Below are positions 25,401 to 35,500 of a DNA stretch of 64,000 nt, one piece after another. The stretch comes from Lumbricus rubellus (Eukaryota > Annelida > Clitellata > Crassiclitellata > Lumbricidae): the NCBI GenBank assembly GCA_945859605.1, contig OX243815.1, forward strand, positions 37,298,665-37,362,664. The letters are read 5' to 3'. Numbering within the stretch: the stretch's first letter is position 1; each line of letters starts with the position of its first letter. The translations under genes and the position numbers were made by a program. The notes under the pieces were generated by a model. The model was not told the origin of the DNA. It saw nothing but the letters and a program-made list of their open reading frames with translations, and ran no database searches.

Positions 25401-26658
25401 AGTGCATTAAACTTGTTCACAGCATGCGTGGACGTTTGCAGGCTTCTATTAATTATTAAGTCAAAGCGTGCATCTACTAAGTTTTAAATAGAATAGTAAG
25501 AATACGCATCACATTTGTGACTTTTTAATATTTTCCGTTGACTATGCTAAACCTTTGGCCACCACTGTATGATGATGATGAGAATGCCAACATCTGAATG
25601 ATAATAGGTTGTATAAATTCTGTTGTATAAATTCTGTTGTATAAATTCTGTTGTATATTTCTCTTGTATAAATTCTGTTTGTTTAGTGGTGGCGTCGAGT
25701 GTTGCGGATGAGGACGATATTCCGATTGGCAGTCTTAATCAAGGTCGCAGGGTCGACTTTGTTCTTCAGGAGAAGCCGATTGAGATCTTCAATGACTACA
25801 TGTTCGCTCTCGGCAGCTACACATGCTACTGGTGAGTTCAAGTCGCATTGTCTCACGTAATTGTCTACAATCTACATGACATGTGTTGACTTTTCATCTC
25901 TGTTAAGAATTTATTCTGAAGGCATCATGCTAAAAAAGACAATTTATTATAAGGAATTGAGTCTTTAACAAAGGCTATCTTCATTTTGTCCAGTCTCTGG
26001 AATGATTAAGATTGTAACTGATTGTATTACGTGTTGATTGTAGCATGCAGTAACATGCATAAAAGCTCTTGGAGCAAAAGCCATGGAAGCCAGGAAGCGT
26101 AGTACGTAAGGAAATTGTTCTGCAATGACAGATTTATTAATAGCAAAAGTAATATTGTTACAATAATCATTATTTATTGCTCGTAATAGAATCAGTGATG
26201 CTGCAGTTGGTTAAGATGGTGTTGCTTGCATTTGTTGCAGGGAATCTGAGGACACTGCTTTGATGATGCTTAAGGAGATTTATCTACTCATGGGAATTGT
26301 TTCAAAGAAGCCTGGCGCCGAACTCAATCAACCGCAGCCGACCACAACACTGACGTCGTTTGCTCCTCCACCTAAAGCAGGATTCATGCATCCACCACCA
26401 GCGATGACGAGCAGTTCTCGAGGACCCATCTCCAACAATCCGCTGCTTCAGGGCACCTCAGGGAGCCATCTGCCATCCATGCCACCACCCATGGGTCTGG
26501 CACCAGTGGGGCATCCACCTCTGATGTCTTCATCGTTGGTCTCAGGAGCAGCCATTCAGCCTTCTGTTGTTGCCAGACCATTGGCATCATCATCAGCCGC
26601 TCCTACTCCTCCTCCGGTCTACGGTCCTCCTCCGATGTCTGGATTCGTCAAGAAGTGA
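8624..26658 (+). CDS. SEC23IP: SEC23-interacting protein (p125), DDHD-domain family, complete 20-exon gene
   Basis: Exons: 8624-8783, 9355-9687, 10633-11127, 11511-11698, 12887-13030, 13561-13621, 14099-14188, 14807-14948, 18243-18345, 18831-18936, 19531-19661, 20429-20566, 21418-21513, 21660-21763, 22128-22353, 23527-23538, 24329-24419, 24861-25061, 25687-25831, 26241-26658. All introns are GT-AG and all phases agree; the sum is 3384 nt, 1127 residues (human about 1000). Seen in order: proline-rich N-terminal half; WWE-like segment about 300-395 ([17 protein letters not shown]); PRVVKRG and [18 protein letters not shown] with Ser606; SAM domain about 660-725 ([15 protein letters not shown]); charged A/E/K linker about 730-763; DDHD domain about 765-1005 ([35 protein letters not shown]); proline-rich tail 1013-1127. 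p125 is known to bind Sec23 and Sec31 at ER exit sites and is not known to be an active phospholipase despite the lipase motif. The start is fixed by an in-frame stop just upstream. Very secure family call. Confidence 0.97.
9714..9965. repeat. Retroposon-derived repeat in SEC23IP intron 2
   Basis: It starts with AAT repeats and a CGACAGTTTATATGGCGCC word, which recurs in modified form near 19140. It ends with CTTGAAGGGTGCTATAGAAATGAAG and an AAATAAAT tail, matching the 3' ends of the CR1-like LINE and SINE copies elsewhere in the window. Boundaries are approximate. Confidence 0.5.
12395..12650 (+). mobile_element. 3' end of a CR1/L2-like LINE in SEC23IP intron 4
   Basis: The plus frame reads [18 protein letters not shown], the typical last block of CR1/L2-like reverse transcriptase ORFs, to a TAG at 12500-12502. 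The 3' untranslated part ends TGGGCGCTGTAGAAAT with a TTATGATTATGA-like tail. It is severely 5'-truncated and inactive. The clade call rests on the C-terminal motif only. Confidence 0.6.
13350..13418 (+). CDS. Possible cassette exon of SEC23IP (uncertain)
   Basis: A pyrimidine-rich acceptor ending CATCAG precedes an open frame beginning [22 protein letters not shown] donor (ATG|GTCAAG) closes a 69-nt, phase-0 segment that could be inserted between exons 5 and 6 without shifting the frame. The frame stays open to 13502. I know no counterpart in human SEC23IP and do not recognise the peptide. It may equally be a fragment of another gene or chance. Confidence 0.25.
14165..14590 (+). repeat. Minisatellite made of SEC23IP exon 7 end, donor site and intron start
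   Basis: Five units of 85-87 bp begin at 14165, 14252, 14339, 14424 and 14509. Each contains the last 24 nt of exon 7 (ATCGCAACACCATTGAATGCG, 20 of them quoted in part here as CGCAACACCATTGAATGCG) followed by the donor GTAATTAC. The unit therefore carries exon-intron boundary sequence. Only the first donor is usable: reading through the exon frame reaches TGA before the second donor. Confidence 0.9.
16115..18146. mobile_element. piggyBac-like element in SEC23IP intron 8
   Basis: TTAA (16111-16114) is followed by CCCTTTCGTGTCC, and the right end is GGACACGAAAGGG followed by TTAA (18147-18150): perfect 13-bp inverted repeats with the TTAA target duplication typical of piggyBac. The 2.0-kb interior has no transposase frame that I can read. 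It contains a C-rich tract (17170-17450) and an inverted-repeat block around a TATG/CATA array (16364-16972). Confidence 0.8.
16364..16972. repeat. Inverted-repeat (fold-back) block around a TATG/CATA array
   Basis: The left arm (about 16364-16500) has repeated CATTACCCC words and ends CTGTTTACATTTAGGT. The right arm (about 16862-16972) is its imperfect reverse complement (ACCTAAATGTAAACAG, then GGGGGTAATG words). Between them lies about 360 bp of TATG on the left half and CATA on the right half, so the array itself is also inverted. Confidence 0.75.
18831..18936 (+). CDS. SEC23IP: SEC23IP exon 10, carrying the GHSLG lipase-type motif
   Basis: This exon encodes residues 573-608. It ends with AGHSLG; the Ser codon AGT is at 18930-18932 (Ser606), and the last Gly codon is split by intron 10. 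GXSXG is the nucleophile motif of the intracellular phospholipase A1 family (DDHD1, DDHD2, SEC23IP). The motif is intact here, so loss of the serine is not a reason to doubt catalysis in this species. Confidence 0.95.
19131..19300. repeat. Dispersed repeat in SEC23IP intron 10
   Basis: AAT repeats, then a TTACGACGATTTATATGGCGC word, match the start of the repeat at 9714. The copy continues through GTTACAAGGGCGCC and a GATAGCGAGAGGAAGCTT-like end. A related segment may lie at about 19970-20175. This looks like a SINE or LINE-derived repeat; boundaries are unclear. Confidence 0.4.
19434..19476. repeat. (GT)n microsatellite
   Basis: About twenty uninterrupted GT dinucleotides in SEC23IP intron 10, just upstream of the exon 11 acceptor (19530). 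Confidence 0.9.
19821..19862. repeat. (TA)n microsatellite
   Basis: Alternating TA with TACA and TGTA interruptions, in SEC23IP intron 11. Confidence 0.85.
23104..23472. mobile_element. PIF/Harbinger-like MITE in SEC23IP intron 15
   Basis: Left end GGCCTAAAA followed by GTTGTGTTTCCGGTAAC; right end GTTACCGGAAACACAAC then TTTTAGGCC. These give inverted repeats of about 30 bp. The 3-bp TAA flanks both ends (23101-23103 and 23473-23475), as expected for TWA-targeting Harbinger elements. It ends 54 bp before the 12-nt exon 16. Confidence 0.7.
23527..23538 (+). CDS. SEC23IP: SEC23IP exon 16, a 12-nt microexon coding FDPL
   Basis: TTTTTTCTTTTTCAG precedes TTTGATCCTCTG, followed by the donor GTAAGC. 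Both flanking junctions are phase 0, and the peptide joins as FHP-FDPL-AYRMEP. The human protein has the equivalent DPVAYR block here, so the microexon is required. It contributes the Asp of the DPxAYR signature of the DDHD domain. Confidence 0.92.
23681..23750. repeat. 35-bp exact tandem duplication
   Basis: Two identical copies beginning GTTAGTGTATAGATTTG (23681-23715 and 23716-23750) in SEC23IP intron 16. Confidence 0.9.
25200..25568 (+). mobile_element. Decayed Tc1-like transposon end in SEC23IP intron 18
   Basis: The plus frame reads [11 protein letters not shown], then a stop, then [16 protein letters not shown] and further to [15 protein letters not shown]. This is the C-terminal part of a Tc1 transposase (DLNPIEN catalytic block, MPRRLQA tail). 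The right end GGCCACCACTG followed by TA resembles a Tc1 terminal repeat. The frame is broken and the left end is missing. Confidence 0.7.
25609..25677. repeat. 14-bp minisatellite at the exon 19 acceptor
   Basis: Five units of TTGTATAAATTCTG, one of them diverged, end 10 bp before the SEC23IP exon 19 start at 25687. The array occupies the expected branch-point and polypyrimidine region. Confidence 0.85.
26241..26658 (+). CDS. SEC23IP: SEC23IP exon 20 with proline-rich C-terminal tail
   Basis: The exon first completes the DDHD domain ([15 protein letters not shown]). It then adds about 115 residues rich in Pro, Ser, Gly and Ala, with five PPP triplets (contexts APPPK, HPPPA, MPPPM, TPPPV, GPPPM), ending GFVKK. 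Human SEC23IP stops soon after the DDHD domain, so the tail is an extension. Confidence 0.92.
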
Positions 26659-27440
26659 AGTTTGGTTGGATTGAATGCGTAATAGTGCAGCAAATGAAGG
26701 TTGTTTAAACGAATACAGGTGGTGCTGCCCCTTCCTGCTTCTCATCCTCCTCATCCTCTTGAACAAAGTGCCTCACCGGTAAACATACAGCCACTTATTG
26801 GGTTAATTATTGGTGGCTTTTAGCAGCTGCAGCGATATTAAATTGAAAATGAGACTTCATATTGTCACATTATCTTTTAAAGCTACTAATTAGATAGAAT
26901 GACGAGAAATAGGAGATAAATAACCAATCGGATAAAATGTGAAATGTCGGATCTGAATCAAGTGGCTGACGATTTAGTCAGAGATTTCTTGGATCCAAGG
27001 TGAAAGCTGGTTTCCCTTCGTTACCTTAATTGGGTTTCATTGTTCGATTCTTCATTTAGGCTATGTAAGTTGCTGCATGTTTTTATCACTGAAAAGTAAC
27101 TATTCAAATGGACCACTGTCCTCCGTTTACATGTCTCCGAATACACTTGCATAATTATGCAAATGTGCTGAATTAAATTAACATATATAATGGTATAAAT
27201 CTGTTATTTGATGAGCTCTTAAAATAGGAGATAAAACATGCTGATATTGCTGTATGTTACCTGCACTTGCAACGTAAATTTAGGATATCAGTTGGATCAT
27301 AATTTGTCGGAAGCAGAAAAATCATGATCGAACATTAATTTCATGGTCTCTTAGCTGTTAGTCTTGCTTGCTCACTTGGCCATAAAACTAATGTGTTTTG
27401 GAATTGTAAATGGTGTAGTTGAATAAAAATTTAAATAGCT
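26659..27440 (+). terminator. SEC23IP: SEC23IP 3' UTR with candidate poly(A) signal
   Basis: After the TGA there is no other gene signature. The first plain AATAAA downstream is at 27422-27427, implying a 3' UTR of about 0.8 kb. The cleavage site is not defined. Confidence 0.45.
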
Positions 27441-27975
27441 TTGCTGGTTATCAAATTTAATCAGATCTATATCTGGGAAAACAGAAGTGCTAGTCTCCAG
27501 TTCAAAATGCTGAGTCTGGCTAAATCTTGGACCTGAAGTTCACTTGTAATATCCATGCTTCTAAACTCTCCTCTACTGAGGCTTGCAACACAATCTTCAA
27601 CTTTTTTACTATAAACTTTGTTGAAGCAATCCTGAGCCTTGTAAGGAGTCTTTAATTATGGGGGTTCATATATACTTTGGCTGCTAGGACATGTTAACAT
27701 ATCCTTAATTATTGTAATTGCAACCAGACATTTTACAAAGCAGCAGCCATTACAAGAAATACTCACCAGCGGTGCATCCAACCCAAACCAGTCCAACAAT
27801 TATATCAGATATTACAGACAACTTCAGACACTCAAATCTGTGGAAGGGGCAAACTGAAGAGCCTGAGCCATAGCTCATAACAAAGGCAATTCCAGATGGT
27901 ATCCAACAGAGGCAAAGCTTCTGGATTGAGCTGTAGTCTAGGATTATGCATGCAAGGCCTCAGATTTTTTATATA

Positions 27976-28705
27976 CATGGTGTCCCAATTGAACTGATAC
28001 CCTTTTTGTTTTGGCGATATATTTGTCAATTCTAAATGAAACTCAATAAAATTTCAGTGAATGTAAGAGGGAAAAATTATCGATGTTTCCTGAAAATTTT
28101 ATCCAATTCTACGAACAGAGTCCGAAGTTATGCACATTCAAATTTGCACAAAGGAAATTGTAAGTTTCCAACATGTAAAAGATAGGAAATTATTGCTTGC
28201 AACTGCACACCTTACTTTCTAAATTAATAAATATTTCCGTCCTATTTCCGTCATTTCCATGTTAGGGCACAATAATAAATATGGTTTTCAGCAAAGATGA
28301 TTTGAGTTTAATAAAAAAATTCTTAGAAACTCGGATAGGCCTACGCTGACGTAGACCTGTGACCACTTCAAACAGCGAAATGTGGAAGAATGGAATCGTT
28401 TTGATCAAGGGATTGTTGACAATGCAATCAATGAATGGCGAAAGCGCCTTACAGCATGCATTCAAGCTAATGGACGACATTTTGAACATCAGCTTTGAAG
28501 AACAGCGATAACACTAATTTCCTATCACTTTTCGTTGCCCAAATTTGAATGTGCATAACTTCGAACTCTGTTCATAGAATTGGATAAAATTTTCAGGAAA
28601 CATTGATAATTTATCCCTCTTACATTCTAATTTTATAGAGTTTCATGTAGAATTGACAAGTATATCGCCAAAACAAAAAGGTATCAGTTCAATTGGGACA
28701 CCGTG
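27976..28705 (+). mobile_element. mariner/Tc1-type element with long inverted repeats and transposase remnant
   Basis: CATGGTGTCCCAATTGAACT at the left pairs with AGTTCAATTGGGACACCGTG at the right. The arms match with few differences for about 170 bp (for example ATCCAATTCTACGAACAGAGT against its inverse). TA flanks both ends. Inside, the plus frame at about 28385-28497 reads EWNRFDQGIVDNAINEW and RKRLTACIQANGRHFEHQL then stop, the C-terminus of a mariner-like transposase. The rest of the gene is absent. Confidence 0.8.
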
Positions 28706-30679
28706 TAGTACCAGGTTTCAAACAGTGTCACACTGAACGTGATTTCTATGCATCCTACGGAGTAAGTTACGCGAACACATCAAAGGAACAGTTATTTTTT
28801 ATTTTTTTTTAAACAAAAAGATCTTCAAATATTCTTAAATTCATTTTCAAATTTGTTTGTTTTTGGCATATATTAGCCTTGCGTCAGTTACCTGGCCAAA
28901 AATTGGGCTGCATATAAAGTGAAACTGTATTCAAAAATAGGGTAACTACTGGCCATTGAGAGAAGTCTAACTCAAATTTTTGACAAAAGTCTGGGAACCA
29001 GAACTCCAGATACTTCGAATAAATTTAACGTTACACCTGATTTTTTCATCTTTCACATTATCAGAGTTTCTATGCTCCTGCTTCAACAAAACTGCCAAAC
29101 CAAATTACATATATTATAAAATTCACATGCGTTATGCAAATTAAATGTGTTATGAAAGTTGTTACACAGTTGACAGTGTTTATCAGAGTTGTACGTACTA
29201 GCAAACAACTTGCTCAACGATCTTAACTATCTCAACTATATCGAGCATCAACCACTGAACTTTATAAAAATTTACAAATGGTGTTGTAATTTAAAATCTC
29301 ACAGATACATCGATTCTGCACTGATTGGTAAACCTAGATATGCAGCACATTATTGACATGCACTCTCAACTTTTCAGTTCTAAAACTGACTCAAGGCACA
29401 AGAACAAAATGAATCACAATGCAATGAAATAGTAAACGAAAGGACACTTCCACAGTAGTTGGGAAACAATCAACTGCAGTGTACCAATAGACGGAACAAA
29501 GTTCTAATAAGATGGCCTACTCTAGACAAACACCTAAGCAGAAGCGTGCGGAGTCTCTTCAAGAGGACACATAAATATTTTGACACTCGAAACTAATAAC
29601 GATGCAAGTGATATTGTAAGAGCCTATAATACAGCCTCTTAATACTACATCTGATTCTGAATTTTAAATCAATTCATTCCAGTGAGCAGTATCAGTATCC
29701 AGAGCAGTATCAGTGGTTCTAATAAGTGGATAGTCCAGATGAGCTGTGGTGTGTGATGAACACTTTAATGACAAGTTGCATTGGTAAATTTGGTTTCCCA
29801 GTCACTTTTTTCTACACTCGTATATAGTTAAAGCTGGGAATGAATAAAAAGCTTTGACATTGGACAAATTGATCTTTTGTATCCCATATTAGAAGCTGAG
29901 GATCATCTTAGAAAGTAATGCAATGAAACATCTGTTACATGTTTTGCCAGTGCCAATTCTTTTACCACTTTAACATTGAGCAGTAAAGGTGACTGGGAAA
30001 AGCGCATTGTTAAAGTGTTAAACATGAAGCATTGTAAGATCGATAGGCTACAGATACAGCAACATTGTCATATTTCAGTTTGACAGAGTCGATAAATATT
30101 GTACATTCAATCTTGTAGAGTCAATGATTGGTTGCAAGTTACAAAGAACATTTTAGTCATCAGTTTCACCAGTATAATGAACTAGACACTTATGGCATTT
30201 GACTCAAAGAATTGCTAAATACCACTTTATGAACAAGAAGCTGAACTAGTAGATTACATCAATTGAAAAACATTGTGACTGAAACATATCTGGGAATTTT
30301 GTAACACACTGCAATCAAATACAGCTGCAATTCTGTCGATTTTTATTAGTAGTAACACAGAAGTGCAGCACTATACAAAAAAATCAAAGTATATAAAACA
30401 CTTTTGATTGACAAGCACATAACAAGATATGATAACAGGGCACTGGCTTATACATACAACCTGACATAAATTTGTCACAAAGGTTTCTAACAACTACAGC
30501 CTTGCAAAGTTAGATCCAGTGGTTCACCTAAGGATCTTTCAGTTGGTCTACCCAAGTATCTACACAACTATGTTAATTGGCAGATATGGGTACAACTATA
30601 GAATTAGACAAATCTTGTAGCTAATCATATAGAATTAGCTGTTTGTCAAATCGATTAGAATTTAACAAATCAATTACTC
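28706..30679. other. Intergenic, nothing recognised
   Basis: This AT-rich DNA lies between SEC23IP and EXOC6, which are convergent. Weak inverted words CTTTAACATTG and CATTGTTAAAG occur near 29965 and 30005. No exon, RNA gene or clear mobile element was found. Confidence 0.5.
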
Positions 30680-30689
30680 ACCACCGCAA

Positions 30690-31800
30690 TGTCCTGTCCA
30701 TGCTGGACAGGACATATTCATATGCTACGTTGACTATGAAAAAGCATTTGACAGGGTCGATTGGAAGAAGCTGATGAGTGCGTTAAGACGAATAGGAGTG
30801 GAATGGCAGGAAAGGAGATTGATAGGTAATCTATATATGGGACAGAAGGTGAAAATAAGAATTGATGGTGAATACTCGGAACCAGGAAAGATAGGAAGAG
30901 GTGTGAGGCAAGGATGCCCACTATCCCCAATATTGTTTAATATCTATATAGAAGAAATTGTAAGAGAAACACTGGAAGAAGTGAATGAGGGGATAAAGGT
31001 AGGAGGAAGACTGATAAAAGCTCTGAGGTTTGCGGACGATCAGGCAATGTTGGCAGGCACTCAAGAAGGATTACAAAGAATGATGGATCGACTGAACATG
31101 ATATCGACAGAATACGACATGAAAATAAACATCAAAAAGACAAAGACTATGAGGATAAGCAAAGGAGGAAAGGAAGCAATTCTTAAGATCACAGTAAACG
31201 GAGAGGAAATAGAACAGGTAGAGAAATTCTGCTACCTAGGAAGTATGGTCACAGATGATGCAAGATGCCATATAGAAATAAAAAGAAGAATAGCCATGGG
31301 AAAAGACGCATTCAACAACAGAGGGGAACTCCTCAGAGGAAAACTAAATATGAGCCTTAAAAAGAGGATGGTCAAGACGCTGGTGTGGAGTGTGGTCCTG
31401 TATGGGTCAGAAACATGGACAATGAGAAAGGATGACATAAGAAGATTGGAGGCTTTCGAAATGTGGATTTGGCGAAGAATGAAGCGTGTCAGCTGGATGG
31501 AACACAAGACAAACGAAGAAATACTGCAGATGGTGGGAGAGGAACGATCAATGATGGAGACAATACGGAGGCGACAGAGAAACTGGATTGGACACATCAT
31601 GAGGAGTGACACCATAGTACGGGATATCATCGAAGGAAGAATGGAGGGGAAAAAGACAAGAGGAAGACCAAGAACAATGCTACTGGACTGGATGATGACA
31701 AAGGACGGTTACAGAGGGCTAAAGATGGATGCACAGAACAGATATGCGTGGCGTCATTGGACATATGAACCTGCCTGACGGCAGAGAACCAAAGAAGAAG
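30690..31800 (+). mobile_element. 5'-truncated LINE with open reverse-transcriptase frame
   Basis: The frame is open from the left boundary to the TGA at 31776-31778, about 360 codons. Reverse-transcriptase blocks are visible: [40 protein letters not shown] (FADD catalytic pair) and [12 protein letters not shown]; then [13 protein letters not shown] and [11 protein letters not shown]. The 10-bp ACCACCGCAA is duplicated at 30680-30689 and 31801-31810. The 3' end is hairpin CTGCC-TGAC-GGCAG, AGAACC and an AAG tail; the stop codon sits in the hairpin loop. The 5' end begins with an 11-bp snap-back (TGTCCTGTCCA, TGC, TGGACAGGACA). The frame is intact, but the endonuclease part is missing, so it cannot move on its own. 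Clade not assigned. Confidence 0.9.
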
Positions 31801-31810
31801 ACCACCGCAA

Positions 31811-32593
31811 ATGGGGAATGTTCCTTCCTAATGAGGGGAGATATTGATGTGCACATGCGTTACATTTATTCTACTACTTCTGGTGGTTTCTGTTCACCAG
31901 TAGTCACAAAAAGCAACGCTAAATATTTCTGCATGAATCTGTCGCTATTCAATTGCTACAATGCTGACCAAAAATAGCATTGCTCACTTTCACACACGCA
32001 CACACACACGCACCACACCACTTAGCGAATTAATGCTGAACGTGATTTTGTGGCTGATTTGTTTAACCTTAATTGGTAAAAAGAGATCAACGTCAACTGG
32101 AGGGATGGATTTCCTCCTCAGAAAATCAGTCAAAACCAAGTTTCTTGCCATCCTAATAAGCACGACCCAGACAATTCACTTCAACATTATTGGCGCTTGA
32201 CTTTGGGATGTGGTGTATGTGCTATTGGCCTTAGCTTGGTAGCTATCAGAAATTGACCTCCACGTCCTCCGCCTCAGCTCATCGTTAGTCCAGTCTCACG
32301 TCCGAACCCAATTAAATAAAGTTCACATCTAACAAGTGGCATCACTGAAATTCCACACTGGGTGGAAGGGGCACATCATGCTCAATACTCCACGACCAAT
32401 GGCATCAAAGATCAACCAAATCCACAAAAGCAGCTCAACTCTTGTTAGGCCAGTGCACTTCAAAACAGATTCCTCACCAAACTGCAGCAGCATTCAAATG
32501 CACAGCTCTAATTTTACGAGCGAAATTACTAGTTATTTATACATTGATTACATTACATAACTTATGAGGAAAATGAATTTTCTGAACATTCAA
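31811..32593 (-). terminator. EXOC6: EXOC6 3' UTR region with weak poly(A) candidate
   Basis: No coding exon lies between the LINE and the EXOC6 stop codon. The nearest minus-strand AATAAA is at 31870-31865, about 0.7 kb past the stop; this is only a candidate. A short CA array lies near 31993-32012. Confidence 0.35.
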
Positions 32594-35500
32594 TTAGCTG
32601 AATTGTTGAAGCAGTTGTTCATTGACGAGTTGACGCAGCTGCTTCAGAACTGTATCGACCAGACGCTTCTTGTCGCGTTCCTTTTGCTTGAAGGCCGTGA
32701 AAAGGTTGTTCTTCTTCTTATCAGACTCCTTTAGTCTACAGCAATAAAAGGAAATATTAGACAATTATGACCTTTGGCACATAATACAACGTAAACTCAT
32801 CACAGGTTTGCCATTGCTAGTCCCAATCTGGGCAAAGATAGGGTTCGGTGGTAAGATACAGATAATGCTAATTGTAAATTCAATTAAAAACCATAATCAT
32901 ATCACGTAATAGCACATCTACGTGTGATGAACAACACATCAAAATGTCATGTTTGGAACAGAATCAGCAAGGTTGTAATTGACAAGAAAAGCAGCGAGTC
33001 ATGGATTTCATGATTTAAAGAAGGAACACAGTAAGGTAATACACTTGAAGTAAAGCAATCAGTCAACAATTTCAGTTGAACATTTATTCAAAAATTGGAT
33101 TATGGTCTGCACATAAAATGAATCTTTGTTTGTATGTGCACTTGCACTATCTTTAATAGTTGCAAATTGGTGTGATGACCGCGCTACCTTATTAGGTATC
33201 ATTACTGTTGAAAAATACAATATCTCGACTAACTTCTCAAGTAGTATCACGCAAGTTGTTGGACTGACACGCACATATGGACTGTGCACTTTGCCATAAT
33301 CAGCAAAGTAACTTGTCCATTCCCAACTTAGGAAAAGATTCAACAGCTGAAATAACCAAAACATTTTCTTTTCTTAAATTATCATTCTGCATAAGAGTCA
33401 CAATAAATGGCCAACCTCAAATTTTAAACTTCTTAAATTATATCCTGTGTAAGAAGATATGCATTGCACAAGTTAGTTACAGTCATTCTTACAGAATTTT
33501 ATTAAGAGCAATTTATAGAAAGTCATTCATCCATTCATTACGAAGATGTTTATAGTGCCCCTTCAAGTTGATACTCAGGAATGATCCCGACCCAACCAGG
33601 GCTGAAATAACAATTTGAATGCTGCGATAAAATCCACCAAATTATAAGGTGGAAACCAACGAGAGCTCATTCCAAATCATGAGGCCAACAACAGGGAAAA
33701 TACAATGCTACCTAAGACCAGTACGTGATTATAAATCTTGTGTCGAGGAGAGGAGAGCACGATGTCCTTTTAATTCAGAAAAGAAAAGTCAAAACACTGT
33801 ACCAGAAGCAGTATATATCAGCTACCAAATGCACTAGTGATAATAAGCTCCTAACTACAAACTTAGACAAAACATCAGTGATTCAGCCTACCTGTCTTAG
33901 ATCGGCAAAAGCCATTTGGAAGGTTTTACCATCCAAGCCACGAACAGGATTCTCATTTGCAAACTCTGAATAAAAAAGATTTAAAATATATTTTTAATTT
34001 GGCTTGATGCTACTACCAAATATGCACTTGTGAGTTTCAATTCTAAAGACTGGCAGGTTTATTTTCAAGTCTCACCATTTTTATTATATAGCTTATATGC
34101 AGTAGGTTGTAAGGAAGGTTCATTACTAGCTCACAATTCCAACAAATTCTTTCCCACCTATTCCATCCCCTGTTCCATTTTCCATCAGATACATTAAGGA
34201 ATTCATGTCAAATGCTGTTATGGTCAACAACACAACATTCACTGCCTTGTCAAAGTTAGACAAAGTTCTACTACATTTGCAAGACTAATGACAAGGAATA
34301 TAAAAATATTTAACAACAATTTTCCGCAATTAAGTTTCATTAACAAGCTTTTAACATTAACTTGTTTAAATGTATATAAATATAAATGTGAACATGACTT
34401 GTTCAACGAACTTCCAACAAAATAACAATAAGATAGAAGTGTTCATAAAAAAGACAAAGTAGATGTGTTGATATGGCAGCTAACTTTCACATTCCTGGAG
34501 ATCACGATCAAACTGTTGAAGGACGAATTCAGAAATCGATTTAACGTCGTCATCTCTGAGAAGGCTCATCATTCGTTCGGCGATATGTTTACATGCTGAC
34601 ATACAAGCAGTCTGTGCCACTTTTTCCTGCAAAATATTAATCAATCACATCAATTAAAAGCCTGATATATCGCCCCTTCAAGATAACTTCGCAACGACAC
34701 TCCTAGACCAATATGGCTAAAAAGAACAGCTTCAAGAGATGTATAAATGCGTGTGAAGAGATCCTTGGTAGGGGACAGAGCTCAAAAAGAAGCCCATTCC
34801 AGATGGTTGGGCTGGCTTGATGTTGCATTATAGAAAATTGCATGCAAAATGGACAATCAGTCCCGTGGATCAGAGCAAATGGAAAGGGCTGTGCTAGGCA
34901 ATCAGTGCACGACACCAAATATGAAGACATCACTGTCCTCACTGATCATGTCATCTCATAAACATAAAACTCAATCATAAAATCACTTTATAAATCAACA
35001 TCATATGTCACTATCATCATCAAAATGTATGAGGCTGTCAGGATTATCATTAGCCATCATCACCACAACCATCGCAACCACTGCCGAAATGTAGTCATCA
35101 CCAAATTCAAACTGATAGCCACTGATATCATCATAGTAGGCCCTATTCATAATCAGCATGATTTCATGAATACCAATCATCTACATTTGTCTACATCTGT
35201 CTACATTTACAGATGCACTATACAGAATTACAATTATTACAACGTAACATCAGTTTACAGATGTTTCACTGTGGCACAGAAGAAACCGGCTGAAATAGCA
35301 CAGAATCAACCAACATCTGATACAACTAAACAGACAATTTGTTAAAAACTAACCGGAAGATTAGTGAAGGAAATGAATGTTCCCTTGAGGAAAGATGTTA
35401 AATCAATGATATAACCACTCGGTTGATTGTTGAAATCTCCCATCAGCCAATCATAGGAAGCTGTCAACAAATATCCAATCAAACAATCAGCCAATCATAG

